Positions 1-6,373 of a DNA stretch of 21,539 nt are shown piece by piece. The notes under the pieces were generated by a model. That model ran no database searches and was not told the origin of the DNA. It was given only the letters and a program-made list of their open reading frames with translations. Position 1 is the first letter of the stretch. Each line of letters starts with the position of its first letter. Position numbers and translations under genes: made by a program. Source of the DNA: Caryophanales bacterium (GTDB lineage: Bacteria; Bacillota; Bacilli; Exiguobacteriales; Exiguobacteriaceae); contig CABIYO010000044.1 of assembly GCA_902362975.1 (NCBI GenBank), forward strand, positions 1 to 21,539, in the 5' to 3' direction.

Positions 1-145
1 CGATCCCCGCTTTCGCCTCCTCGCGGATGGCGATGCGGTCCTCGAGCAGCTTGTTGTAGATGAACCGGGCGCAGCCGATCGTCTTGATGAGAAACTCGGC
101 CTGCGCCGGCGTCGGGTGGAGCCTATATTTATAGCCTTTCAGCAT
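1..145 (-). CDS. tnpB: TnpB, RNA-guided nuclease of an IS200/IS605 element (N-terminal 48 codons only)
   Basis: The minus strand from 145 reads MLKGYKYRLHPTP, then a CARFIYN motif: the N-terminal helix-turn-helix (OrfB_IS605) start seen in nearly all TnpB proteins. The ATG is preceded by a GGGAGGA ribosome binding site at a normal distance, and the frame is open to the window edge. TnpB is an RuvC-type nuclease guided by an RNA (omega RNA) from the right end of the element; it cuts the empty donor site and so helps the element persist. Neither the RuvC residues nor the omega RNA is in view, so activity cannot be judged. The sequence differs clearly from the TnpB at the right end of the window, so these are two separate elements. 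Confidence 0.85.
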   Translation of the reverse strand, partial: MLKGYKYRLHPTPAQAEFLIKTIGCARFIYNKLLEDRIAIREEAKAGI

Positions 146-219
146 GTCCGTCCATCCTCCCTTCAGAAGATCATGATGTGTCCTCCTCATCCGATACCCA
201 CGGAAGGGGAGGGAGAATC

Positions 220-256
220 TGACGGAATCACGAACTTTTGTTCGTCATATCTGTCA
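220..256. repeat. Imperfect hairpin in the left end of the first IS element
   Basis: A 6-bp perfect stem (ACGAAC 230-235, loop TTTT, GTTCGT 240-245) sits inside an outer stem TGACGG 220-225 / CTGTCA 251-256 with one G-T pair. It lies between tnpB and the junction with the acyltransferase gene. It could be a subterminal hairpin of the element or a fold in the tnpB leader. Confidence 0.45.
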
Positions 257-272
257 CAGGGGGGAAAGACGT

Positions 273-1385
273 TTGGACCGGGCGATTCATCTCCCACCTA
301 CGCCGGGCTACGCCCCGAGACGCTTAGAGGAGGGAGAATTCTCGCCTCCTTCTGTTAAAGGAGTACTCGTCCTACTCGTCGTCTTCGGACACTTGTTGAC
401 CGATGTCCGAGGCGCTTATGACGACATTTTACTAAAGTGGGTGTATCTGTTCCTGTATACCTTTCATATGCCGTTGTTCATCATGTTGAGCGGTTACTTT
501 TATCAGGAGAACCGCTATTTGCGCGTGATCCAGTTATTCGTGGTCTATGTCATTTGGCAGGTCATCCTAGGGTCGTGGTTCGCGTTTACAGAAGGGATTC
601 CGATTTTTTCACTTGAAAATCCAGGACTGAATTTGTTGAAGCCATACTGGGCACTTTGGTATCTGATGGCCATCATTTTCTGGTACATCATCACCCCGTA
701 CGTGACACAACTGAAGGGGTACGTGTCGTATGCACTATTATTCGCACTCCTGTTCGGATTCCAAGCCGAGGCGACAGGGTATTTCGCGTTACGGAAAGTC
801 ATCATGTTCTATCCGTTCTTCTTGATTGGGAACTGGATGTCCGAGCGCAATACGCTCAACTTCTTTGAGCTACCGAAACGGGCCGAGCACCGGAACCGAT
901 ACCGCATCGGCGGGGCGATTGTCTTCACCACGCTCACACTGGGGCTCTTGGTCTCCATGCGCGTCCAACAAGACGATACGTTCTACCATATCGGCAACTT
1001 GTTCAAATTCCGTTTCGCCTATGACACGGCCGTCCCTGAGGCGATGTGGAGCGGTCCGTTCGCCTTCTTGATCGTCTATACGGTGTCGCTCCTCATGTCG
1101 ATCAGCTTCGCGCTCATCATCCCGGGACGACAGCTGCCGATTTTCTCGCGTGCCGGACAGTATAGTCTGTACGTCTATCTCGTCCACGTCTTCTTTGTCG
1201 TCGCCTGGAAGGCGTTCATACCGGCAGGATTCATGCCGACATCTTGGATGCAACTGCTCGTCTTGTTCGGGGTCGCTTTTGTGATGGTCCTCGTGATTAT
1301 CAGTCCACCGATGGTCCGTCTCTTGCGTCCGCTCGTCGAGATTGACGTGAAGCGTGTCCAAAATACGAAGGGGGTAAAAGGGTAA
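273..1385 (+). CDS. Acyltransferase-3 family membrane protein with IS-derived or lost N-terminus
   Basis: An integral membrane acyltransferase of the acyltransferase-3 type (related to COG3594 fucose 4-O-acetylase and OatA-like proteins), which move acetyl groups to surface sugars. The family start is visible from codon 28: VKG, then VLVLLVVFGH with the conserved His, then FHMPLFIMLSGYF. About ten hydrophobic segments follow and the C-terminus is intact. The first 27 codons are not family-like and lie in the left end of the neighbouring IS, so the original start was removed by insertion at about 354. A frame beginning with TTG at 273 behind an AGGGGGG site could still give a 370-residue chimera. 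Otherwise it is a 5'-truncated pseudogene. The substrate is unknown. No terminator separates it from the next gene. Confidence 0.75.
   Translation: MDRAIHLPPTPGYAPRRLEEGEFSPPSVKGVLVLLVVFGHLLTDVRGAYDDILLKWVYLFLYTFHMPLFIMLSGYFYQENRYLRVIQLFVVYVIWQVILGSWFAFTEGIPIFSLENPGLNLLKPYWALWYLMAIIFWYIITPYVTQLKGYVSYALLFALLFGFQAEATGYFALRKVIMFYPFFLIGNWMSERNTLNFFELPKRAEHRNRYRIGGAIVFTTLTLGLLVSMRVQQDDTFYHIGNLFKFRFAYDTAVPEAMWSGPFAFLIVYTVSLLMSISFALIIPGRQLPIFSRAGQYSLYVYLVHVFFVVAWKAFIPAGFMPTSWMQLLVLFGVAFVMVLVIISPPMVRLLRPLVEIDVKRVQNTKGVKG
328..350. repeat. Quasi-palindrome at the tip of the first IS element
   Basis: AGGAGG 328-333, the palindrome GAGAATTCTC 334-343, one bulged G at 344, then CCTCCT 345-350 give an 11-bp self-complementary arm. 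It lies four bases from the inferred insertion point. IS200/IS605 ends carry hairpins recognised by the TnpA transposase, which fits, although this one has almost no loop. Confidence 0.45.
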
Positions 1386-1459
1386 AGTCTTTTCTAAACG
1401 CAACATTTCCGCTACACTTTATTAAGAAGAAACGAAACTAGAGTTAAGGAAGTGACCCT

Positions 1460-1795
1460 ATGCCATACGAAAACGGAATGCACAGCACAGAAGGCGACGT
1501 GAACGTATCACGTCACGTCGTTGAAATGATCGCCGCGGTCGCGGTCAAAGAAACGAAGCACGTCTCGTTCACGCCAGAAGATACGAAATTGTCAGAGCGT
1601 GCGCTCATGAAACATGTGAAAGTCGATGAGTCGGACGAAGGCATCACCATCAACCTATCGCTTTACATCGCGTACGGACAGTCGATCATCAAAACGGTGA
1701 CGGCCGTCCAAGAGCGCATCACGCAAGATATGGACACGATGCTTGCGATGACACCACGTTCTGTGAACGTGAAAGTGGTCGGGATTCAGCTGTAA
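1460..1795 (+). CDS. Asp23/Gls24 family envelope-stress protein
   Basis: A 111-residue protein of the Asp23/Gls24 family (PF03780): small cytoplasmic proteins, often membrane-associated and linked to cell-envelope or alkaline stress in Firmicutes. The family pattern is visible as VSRHVVEMIAAVAVKET near residues 16-32, a hydrophobic strand pair near 65-73 followed by AYGQSI, a central Q near 84, and a C-terminal VNVKVVGI strand. It is shorter than typical Asp23 and lacks the conserved glycines of the loop after the first helix, so it is a divergent member. The ATG follows AAGGAAGTG at good spacing. Its terminator makes it probably monocistronic, apart from possible read-through from the acyltransferase gene. 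No catalytic activity is known for the family. Confidence 0.8.
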   Translation: MPYENGMHSTEGDVNVSRHVVEMIAAVAVKETKHVSFTPEDTKLSERALMKHVKVDESDEGITINLSLYIAYGQSIIKTVTAVQERITQDMDTMLAMTPRSVNVKVVGIQL

Positions 1796-1802
1796 TAAGA
1801 AA

Positions 1803-1830
1803 GGGGAGAGCACAGGCTCTCCTCTTTTTT
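1803..1830 (+). terminator. Rho-independent terminator after the Asp23-family gene
   Basis: GGAGAGC 1805-1811, loop ACAG, GCTCTCC 1816-1822, extended by two weaker pairs and followed by a run of T to 1830. Confidence 0.9.
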
Positions 1831-1838
1831 GATTTTTG

Positions 1839-1852
1839 CGAAAACGGTTGCA
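1839..1852. promoter_or_regulatory. LacI-family operator-like site overlapping the pgmB -35
   Basis: CGAAAACGGTTGCA. Its reverse complement starts TGCAACCGTTT, identical over 11 bases to the site at 1892-1905. It resembles MalR/CcpA-type GCAAnCGnTTGC operators and covers most of the -35 element. Confidence 0.55.
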
Positions 1853-1877
1853 TCAAGATAACGTTTTCATTTATAAT
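1848..1877 (+). promoter_or_regulatory. Sigma-A promoter of pgmB
   Basis: -35 TTGCAT (1848-1853), 18-bp spacer, -10 TATAAT (1872-1877). Transcription would start near 1884, about 110 bases before the pgmB start codon. Confidence 0.7.
1856..1869 (-). promoter_or_regulatory. cre (CcpA) site in the pgmB promoter spacer
   Basis: On the minus strand TGAAAACGTTATCT, 13 of 14 matches to the TGWAANCGNTNWCA cre consensus. It lies between -35 and -10, where CcpA binding would block RNA polymerase, so glucose repression is expected. Confidence 0.65.
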
Positions 1878-1891
1878 AGAAATCGAACAAG

Positions 1892-1905
1892 TGCAACCGT
1901 TTGCA
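1892..1905. promoter_or_regulatory. LacI-family operator-like palindrome downstream of the pgmB transcription start
   Basis: TGCAACCGTTTGCA, a near-perfect palindrome of the GCAAnCGnTTGC class, just after the expected start of transcription. With the site at 1839-1852 it brackets the promoter, 53 bp centre to centre. Confidence 0.65.
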
Positions 1906-1994
1906 TCATTGACCAAACGTGCGGCGGGTACTTGTCAAGTTCCCTAAATGTAGTCTGACGACACAAGCATTTGAAGGAAAGGCGGAAAGCATGT

Positions 1995-2660
1995 ATGTCA
2001 ACGATTGAAGCAGTGATTTTTGATTTGGACGGTGTCATCACCGACACGGCAGAGTACCATTACCTCGCTTGGAAGCAGCTCGGTGAAGAGCTCGGAATTC
2101 CGTTTGACCGCGAATTCAACGAAACGCTCAAAGGCGTGAGTCGGACTGAGTCGCTTGAGCGGATCCTTGCGCTCGGAGGTAAACAGAACGATTTCACACC
2201 GGAAGAGAAAGAAAAACTCGCACAAAAGAAAAACGAGCACTACGTTGAACTCATTCAACACATCTCATCCGACGATCTTCTTCCTGGTATCGTTTCATTC
2301 CTCGATGAAATAAAAGAGGCGGGACTCAAAATCGGAATGGCTTCCGCTTCAAAGAACGCATTTGCGGTCGTTGATGCACTTGGTGTCCGCCATTACTTCG
2401 ACCACATTGTCGATGCAGCAACTGTCACCCATTCAAAACCACACCCCGAAGTGTTTTTGAAGGCCGCTTCTGCCCTTGGCGTGAAACCCGAACTCGCCAT
2501 CGGCGTTGAAGACGCGGCTGCCGGCGTAACTGCAATCAAAGCGGCAAATATGTTTGCTGTCGGCGTCGGAGAAGAATCGATGCTTGGTCATGCAGACCTC
2601 ATCGTCGCTTCTACTGACGAACTTTCGCTTGTACGCATCCTCGAACGCGTTCACGTGTAA
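1995..2660 (+). CDS. pgmB: Beta-phosphoglucomutase (HAD superfamily)
   Basis: A cytoplasmic HAD-fold mutase that converts beta-glucose 1-phosphate to glucose 6-phosphate, the second step after maltose or trehalose phosphorylase. The nucleophile motif FDLDGVITDT (D10, D12), the beta-PGM-specific LKGVSR near residue 45, the SAS motif of HAD motif II near 115, and the GVEDAAAGV Mg2+ site near 170 are all present. At 221 residues it has the usual length. I chose ATG 1995 because AAAGGCGG lies at proper spacing and MSTIEAVIFD is the family start; the frame is open further upstream. It is monocistronic, with its own regulated promoter and terminator. No phosphorylase gene lies in the window, and the phosphotrehalase here does not make its substrate, so the partner is probably elsewhere. 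Confidence 0.92.
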   Translation: MSTIEAVIFDLDGVITDTAEYHYLAWKQLGEELGIPFDREFNETLKGVSRTESLERILALGGKQNDFTPEEKEKLAQKKNEHYVELIQHISSDDLLPGIVSFLDEIKEAGLKIGMASASKNAFAVVDALGVRHYFDHIVDAATVTHSKPHPEVFLKAASALGVKPELAIGVEDAAAGVTAIKAANMFAVGVGEESMLGHADLIVASTDELSLVRILERVHV

Positions 2661-2682
2661 ATGACTACAATCATCTTCCGTG

Positions 2683-2719
2683 AGACGGCGACTGCCCCGA
2701 ACAGTCGTCGTCTTTTTTT
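2683..2719 (+). terminator. Rho-independent terminator after pgmB
   Basis: GACGGCGACTG 2684-2694 pairs with CAGTCGTCGTC 2702-2712 (one G-T pair) over a 7-base loop, followed by seven T. Confidence 0.92.
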
Positions 2720-2759
2720 GAGTCAAAAGTCCTAAATAGACAGAAATGCCCAAAAAGAG

Positions 2760-2789
2760 ATGACAAACACATTACAAATCCGTTACACT
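2760..2789 (+). promoter_or_regulatory. Possible promoter of the Rok-like gene
   Basis: ATGACA (2760-2765), 18-bp spacer, TACACT (2784-2789). Both boxes deviate from consensus and other -10 readings nearby are possible. The leader would be about 85 bases and very AT-rich. Confidence 0.35.
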
Positions 2790-2878
2790 TTTATAGAAGA
2801 TATAGAGGGATTATTAGGAATTGCTGATTTAAATTAGGTAATTTCAAATTAAAATTGGATGTAGAAGGGGATTTGTGT

Positions 2879-3286
2879 ATGGAATCTACGAATGTCAATG
2901 ACCACATTTATCGAGAATTGATGGAAATTGAGGAGTCGTATCGTCAATTGCAACGACGTGCCGAGTATTTGATTGCGGAATTGAGTCGAGATAAAGAAGA
3001 GAAGGACCCAATGACTGATGCGTCAAAACGTCTACGTCCGCGCCGTGTGAACCAGCGTTATCCGCTCGAGGTGTACGTTCATCAAGTGACGGATCTATTG
3101 AAGGAGCGTCAGACGATGAGTGTGCGGGATATTCAAATGGAACTTGAACTTCGTTACCGTCATCACATCAGCAACATTTACCAATTGATGGTGAAGATTG
3201 AAGGGGTCAACCCGGAAATCAAAAAAATTGGTCGCGGCTTGTATACATACGAACCGACAGAAGAAGTGGCATCGACACTTACATAA
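2879..3286 (+). CDS. Rok-like coiled-coil and winged-helix DNA-binding protein (tentative)
   Basis: A 135-residue protein without transmembrane segments. Residues about 8-45 form a charged coiled coil with heptad-like spacing. Residues about 46-64 are a basic linker (RLRPRR). Residues about 65-127 look like a winged helix: a helix ending LLKERQTMS, a VRDIQMEL helix, an ISNIYQLMVKIE recognition-helix position, then NPEIKKIGRGLYTYE as the wing. From memory, Bacillus Rok ends with a matching pattern (helix, a PEVKKPYRGQY wing, acidic tail) and also has an N-terminal coiled coil. Rok silences AT-rich foreign DNA and represses comK. The start is ATG 2879 behind AGAAGGGGAT; a start 24 bases upstream has no good site. 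A generic winged-helix or HARE-HTH protein is the alternative. Confidence 0.6.
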   Translation: MESTNVNDHIYRELMEIEESYRQLQRRAEYLIAELSRDKEEKDPMTDASKRLRPRRVNQRYPLEVYVHQVTDLLKERQTMSVRDIQMELELRYRHHISNIYQLMVKIEGVNPEIKKIGRGLYTYEPTEEVASTLT

Positions 3287-3291
3287 TCCAG

Positions 3292-3324
3292 AGCCGATGG
3301 GGAACGCCTCATCGGCTTTTGTTG
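3292..3324 (+). terminator. Rho-independent terminator after the Rok-like gene
   Basis: AGCCGATG 3292-3299 pairs with CATCGGCT 3310-3317 over a 10-base loop, followed by a short T run. Confidence 0.8.
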
Positions 3325-3359
3325 TAAACGGACTGATATCTACTCATGAATTCAAAATA

Positions 3360-3368
3360 TGATATAAT
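3360..3368 (+). promoter_or_regulatory. Extended -10 promoter of tagO
   Basis: TGATATAAT: a perfect TATAAT at 3363-3368 with the TGn extension. No convincing -35 is seen 17 bp upstream, as is common for extended -10 promoters. Confidence 0.55.
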
Positions 3369-3408
3369 TCGCCAGAGTCTATTTTTTTGAGAGAGGAACT
3401 GTCGGCCC

Positions 3409-4461
3409 ATGCTATGGATTGCCATGTTGGTCAGTTTTGTGATGGCCATCTTGATTACACCGCTCGTTCGTCGATTCGCATTTTTCATCGGTGCGGTCGA
3501 TCATCCGAACGCACGAAAAGTACATTTACGGACGATGCCACGAATCGGGGGTCTTGCGATTTTTATCGCATTCTTCATCGGCTATGCCTTGCTGCTTCCG
3601 ACGAGTCGTTATAACGACGCCATCTTGATCGGGGCTGTCGTGATTCTCCTTACCGGACTGATTGATGACCGGTTCCAACTATCGGCTCGCGTCAAGCTGA
3701 TGGGGCAGATGATTGCGACGGTGGTCGTCTTGAACTCGGGGATGCGAATCGAACTCATCAATCTTCCGTTCGACCAGCAACTCTACCTCGGGTCATGGAG
3801 CATCCCGATCACCGTCCTCTGGCTGATTGGCATCACGAACGCCATCAACTTGATTGACGGTCTCGATGGTCTCGCAGCTGGTGTGTCGAGCATCGCCCTC
3901 GGGACGATTGCTGTCTTGGCCATCATTCAAGGGAACGTCTATTTGACGATGATGGCGCTCTTGCTCCTTGCAAGCACGCTCGGGTTTCTCGTCCATAATT
4001 TCTACCCGGCGAAAATCTTTATGGGCGATACGGGGGCACTGTTCCTCGGATACATGCTCGCCGTCTTCTCGCTCATCGGATTTAAGAACGTGACGTTGTT
4101 CTCGCTCGTTGTTCCGGTCCTCTTGCTCGGGTTGCCGATTTCGGACACGATCTTTGCCATCGTGCGTCGACTCATTCAGGGTCGACCGCCGATGTCGCCA
4201 GATAAATCACATATGCATCACCAGTTGATTGATATGGGCTTCACGACACGGCAGGCGGTCCTGCTCATGTACGGGATGACCTTATTCTTTGGCATCTCAT
4301 CGATCTTGTTCGCCAAGACGACGATGCTCGGTGCGGTCATCACGTTCATCGTCGTGTTAATTGTCATCGAATTGATCGTAGAATCGACCGAACTGATTCA
4401 TCCGAACTATAAACCAATCATTCGCACGTCCCGCCGACTGCTCGGTCGACCGCGAACCTAA
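3409..4461 (+). CDS. tagO: Undecaprenyl-phosphate GlcNAc-1-phosphate transferase (TagO/WecA type)
   Basis: An integral membrane enzyme of the MraY/WecA family that transfers GlcNAc-1-phosphate from UDP-GlcNAc to undecaprenyl phosphate, the first step of wall teichoic acid and other secondary wall polymers. About ten or eleven hydrophobic helices are visible. The Mg2+ and catalytic motifs are present: LIDDRF (residues 84-89), NLIDGLDGL (147-155), FMGDTGA (204-210) and HMHHQL (268-273), the His-rich loop typical of WecA/TagO rather than MraY. Length 350 is usual. ATG 3409 lies behind GAGAGGAACTG. It is convergent with a LytR-CpsA-Psr gene, whose product attaches such polymers to peptidoglycan. 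The stop codon lies inside the terminator stem. Confidence 0.92.
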   Translation: MLWIAMLVSFVMAILITPLVRRFAFFIGAVDHPNARKVHLRTMPRIGGLAIFIAFFIGYALLLPTSRYNDAILIGAVVILLTGLIDDRFQLSARVKLMGQMIATVVVLNSGMRIELINLPFDQQLYLGSWSIPITVLWLIGITNAINLIDGLDGLAAGVSSIALGTIAVLAIIQGNVYLTMMALLLLASTLGFLVHNFYPAKIFMGDTGALFLGYMLAVFSLIGFKNVTLFSLVVPVLLLGLPISDTIFAIVRRLIQGRPPMSPDKSHMHHQLIDMGFTTRQAVLLMYGMTLFFGISSILFAKTTMLGAVITFIVVLIVIELIVESTELIHPNYKPIIRTSRRLLGRPRT

Positions 4462-4500
4462 ATAATAGCCAGTATCGCAGCGCGATACTGGCTATTATTT
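4460..4500. terminator. Perfect 19-bp bidirectional terminator between tagO and lytR
   Basis: Bases 4460-4478 are exactly complementary to 4482-4500 around a 3-base AGC loop. The arm begins AAATAATAGCC and ends TTATTT, giving A-rich and T-rich flanks on both strands. It overlaps the tagO stop codon and ends three bases before the lytR stop codon. Confidence 0.93.
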
Positions 4501-4503
4501 GTT

Positions 4504-5511
4504 TTAGTACGTGATCGTTTCGGTCATCGAATCGTCCGTTTCATCGGTTGACGGTTCATCCGCCGTGACGGGCATCCCGAGCTCCGTTTGGAGAAGGGCC
4601 TGGGCGTCACGAAGGTCAGCTGGGTCGATTTCATAATAGTAGACCCCGTTCAGCGTCAAATCCGTCCCTTCGAGTGTTTCGCGGTTGAACGATTTCAGCG
4701 ATTTCGCGTACGGCTGAAGCTGTGAGACCTCTGACAACGACATGTTCGTCCGGATATTCTCGCCGACGGCATTCATGATCCGGTTCAGCTTCGTAAACGA
4801 GTTGATGGTTGTCGCCTCATGGATGATGGCCTCGATGACTTGCTGTTGTCGACCGGCTCGACCGATGTCGCCGGCAGGGTCTTGCTTCCGCATCCGGGCG
4901 TAAGCGAGTGCTTCTTTTCCGTTCAAGACTTGAACGCCAGGCTCTAGCTCGACATTTCCGGTCGCTTTTCCGGAGATAGGGATGAGGACGTCAATCTCGA
5001 CGCCACCAACTGCATCGACCAAATCTTCGATTCCATCAAAGTTAATGGTCGCATAGTAATCGATGGGGATGTCGAGCAAGTTCTCGACGGTCGCGATGGT
5101 CGTGTCGATTCCTCCGTAAGCATACGCATGGTTGATCTTGTCTTTGAACGGTTCCTCATCGTCAATGATGATGTCGACATACGAGTCACGTGGGATGCTG
5201 ACGAGCGTCACTTGCCGCGATTCCTTGTTAAACGTGGCGACCATGAGCGAATCGGTCCGTCCCTCCTCGAGCGAGGCGCCGCCATCGACTCCTGCTAACA
5301 GGACGGAAAAGTGATCTTTCGTCAAGTCGATGGTCTTGTCGCGACGTTCTGACTTGTCGCCACGTTCCAACGCCTTGTTCGCGTTTTCGGCGGTTTCATT
5401 CGCTTTGAAGACAAAATAGCCGAAAGCGGAACCACCGATCAGCAATACGACACCCAACACGATGAGGAAAATTTTCCAAGGTGATCTTTTCTTGCGTGGG
5501 GGTGTTTCCAT
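4504..5511 (-). CDS. lytR: LytR-CpsA-Psr family cell-wall glycopolymer ligase
   Basis: A membrane-anchored extracellular phosphotransferase of the LCP family, which attaches teichoic acids or other polymers from undecaprenyl pyrophosphate carriers to peptidoglycan. Residues about 1-12 are basic and cytoplasmic, about 13-33 form one transmembrane anchor, and the LCP domain spans about 65-220. Visible motifs are GRTDSLMVATF, SIPRDSYVDI, KINHAYAYGG, NFDGIEDLVDAVGGVEIDV and ALAYARMRKQDPAGDIGRAGRQ, including the conserved Arg and Asp residues that bind the lipid pyrophosphate. The C-terminus is acidic and Thr-rich. At 335 residues it is a usual length. TGAGGAAACAAC precedes the ATG. The gene lies 41 bp after yvyE on the same strand and is probably co-transcribed with it. 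Which TagU/LytR-type paralogue it is cannot be settled here. Confidence 0.92.
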   Translation of the reverse strand: METPPRKKRSPWKIFLIVLGVVLLIGGSAFGYFVFKANETAENANKALERGDKSERRDKTIDLTKDHFSVLLAGVDGGASLEEGRTDSLMVATFNKESRQVTLVSIPRDSYVDIIIDDEEPFKDKINHAYAYGGIDTTIATVENLLDIPIDYYATINFDGIEDLVDAVGGVEIDVLIPISGKATGNVELEPGVQVLNGKEALAYARMRKQDPAGDIGRAGRQQQVIEAIIHEATTINSFTKLNRIMNAVGENIRTNMSLSEVSQLQPYAKSLKSFNRETLEGTDLTLNGVYYYEIDPADLRDAQALLQTELGMPVTADEPSTDETDDSMTETITY

Positions 5512-5552
5512 GTTGTTTCCTCATTTCAGTCGTTTCTTTTAGTATAGGCGTT

Positions 5553-6194
5553 TCAGCGCTTGAAATCACGTTCGATGATGCGGATTGTATGAGTTTGAAG
5601 CTGACCTTGACCGTTCGTCATGTCCGTTAGCCAAGCGAGTGCCTCCTCTGTCTCTTCCACGGGGACCGACACATGAAACGTGACGAGGTCGGCGTAGATG
5701 ATATCATCGAGCAGGTAGCTAGACTGTCTCAACTCATTTTCGACTTTCCCAATCCATGTATAGTCGACGGTGAGTGTCAATTGTTGCATCGGTAGACGTT
5801 CGACGATGCCGATCGCATCGAGTCCTTCGCTCACAGTGCCACCGTAAGCACGAATGAGTCCGCCGCTACCGAGCTTGATTCCACCGAAATAACGTGTCAC
5901 GACGACGACCGTATCTTTCAAGTGGCGTTTACGTAACACCTCGAGCATCGGCATGCCGGCCGTACCGCTCGGCTCCCCGTCGTCATTCGCTTTCTGGTGC
6001 TCGTTTCGTTCCCCGATGATGTAGGCGGAACAGTTATGGGTTGCGTTCCAATGCTCTTTCTTGATGGCTTGGATGAACGTCTGCGCCTCTTCCTCGGTTT
6101 CGACACGTTTGAAATGAGCAATAAATTTTGATTTTTGGATAACGACTTCGTATGTTCCACTTTGTTTTATAGTATAATTTGACTCAATAGACAT
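5553..6194 (-). CDS. yvyE: YigZ/IMPACT family protein (YvyE)
   Basis: A 213-residue cytoplasmic protein of the UPF0029/YigZ family. It has an N-terminal IMPACT fold (about 18-125) and a C-terminal ferredoxin-like DUF1949 domain (about 140-200). The family signature DDGEPSGTAGMPML lies near residues 71-84, followed by RYFGGIKLGSGGLIRAYGG near 101-119. In eukaryotes IMPACT modulates GCN2 through ribosome-associated GCN1; the bacterial role is unsettled, so no function is asserted. AAAGGAG precedes the ATG. The position between lytR and divergent degS is the one I recall from Bacillus subtilis, which supports the name. Confidence 0.93.
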   Translation of the reverse strand: MSIESNYTIKQSGTYEVVIQKSKFIAHFKRVETEEEAQTFIQAIKKEHWNATHNCSAYIIGERNEHQKANDDGEPSGTAGMPMLEVLRKRHLKDTVVVVTRYFGGIKLGSGGLIRAYGGTVSEGLDAIGIVERLPMQQLTLTVDYTWIGKVENELRQSSYLLDDIIYADLVTFHVSVPVEETEEALAWLTDMTNGQGQLQTHTIRIIERDFKR

Positions 6195-6273
6195 TTCTGA
6201 AAATTCTCCTTTCTATTTTTGAATATTTTTTTTAGAATTCAAGTAGGCACATATGCTATTTATAGCGAATGAA

Positions 6274-6303
6274 ATTATAGAAAATCTCTCATGTCCGCTG
6301 TAA
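6274..6303 (-). promoter_or_regulatory. Possible promoter of yvyE-lytR
   Basis: On the minus strand: TTACAG (6303-6298), 18-bp spacer, TATAAT (6279-6274), in the 179-bp divergent region with degS. For degS only a weak TATATA at 6324-6329 is seen, and I do not assign a degS promoter. Confidence 0.45.
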
Positions 6304-6373
6304 ACCTGTTTAGAGTGGGACGATATATAAGAATAGATGAGGATTAACTACCGAACTATTAGGGGATGGCATC

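Larger units (their letters stand above)
1..354 (-). mobile_element. IS200/IS605-type element, left end and start of tnpB (element continues off the window)
   Basis: A TnpB reading frame on the minus strand leaves the window at its left edge, and 209 non-coding bases lie between its start codon and the acyltransferase gene. On the minus strand the flanking gene ends in TTTAAC directly before AGAAGG. Elements of this family insert 3' of a short fixed target and make no target duplication, so TTTAA or TTTAAC is a plausible target and 354 a plausible inner limit. The 209 bases hold a hairpin at 220-256, a small GGGC/GCCC hairpin at 305-315 and a quasi-palindrome at 328-350. No tnpA is visible. 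The exact end is inferred. Confidence 0.7.

Noticed and set aside
870..1406. A 178-codon minus-strand open frame opposite the acyltransferase gene
   Set aside because: Its composition is rich in D, E, R and H with no recognisable domain, and it mirrors a membrane protein on the other strand. There is no ribosome binding site of note.
1971..1994. TTG start for pgmB eight codons upstream
   Set aside because: It would put the ribosome binding site inside the gene; ATG 1995 has correct spacing and the family N-terminus.
6195..6373. A sigma-B or sigma-H promoter before degS
   Set aside because: GTTT and GGGAC motifs are present near 6308-6322 but their spacing does not fit a sigma-B promoter, and no other convincing pair was found.
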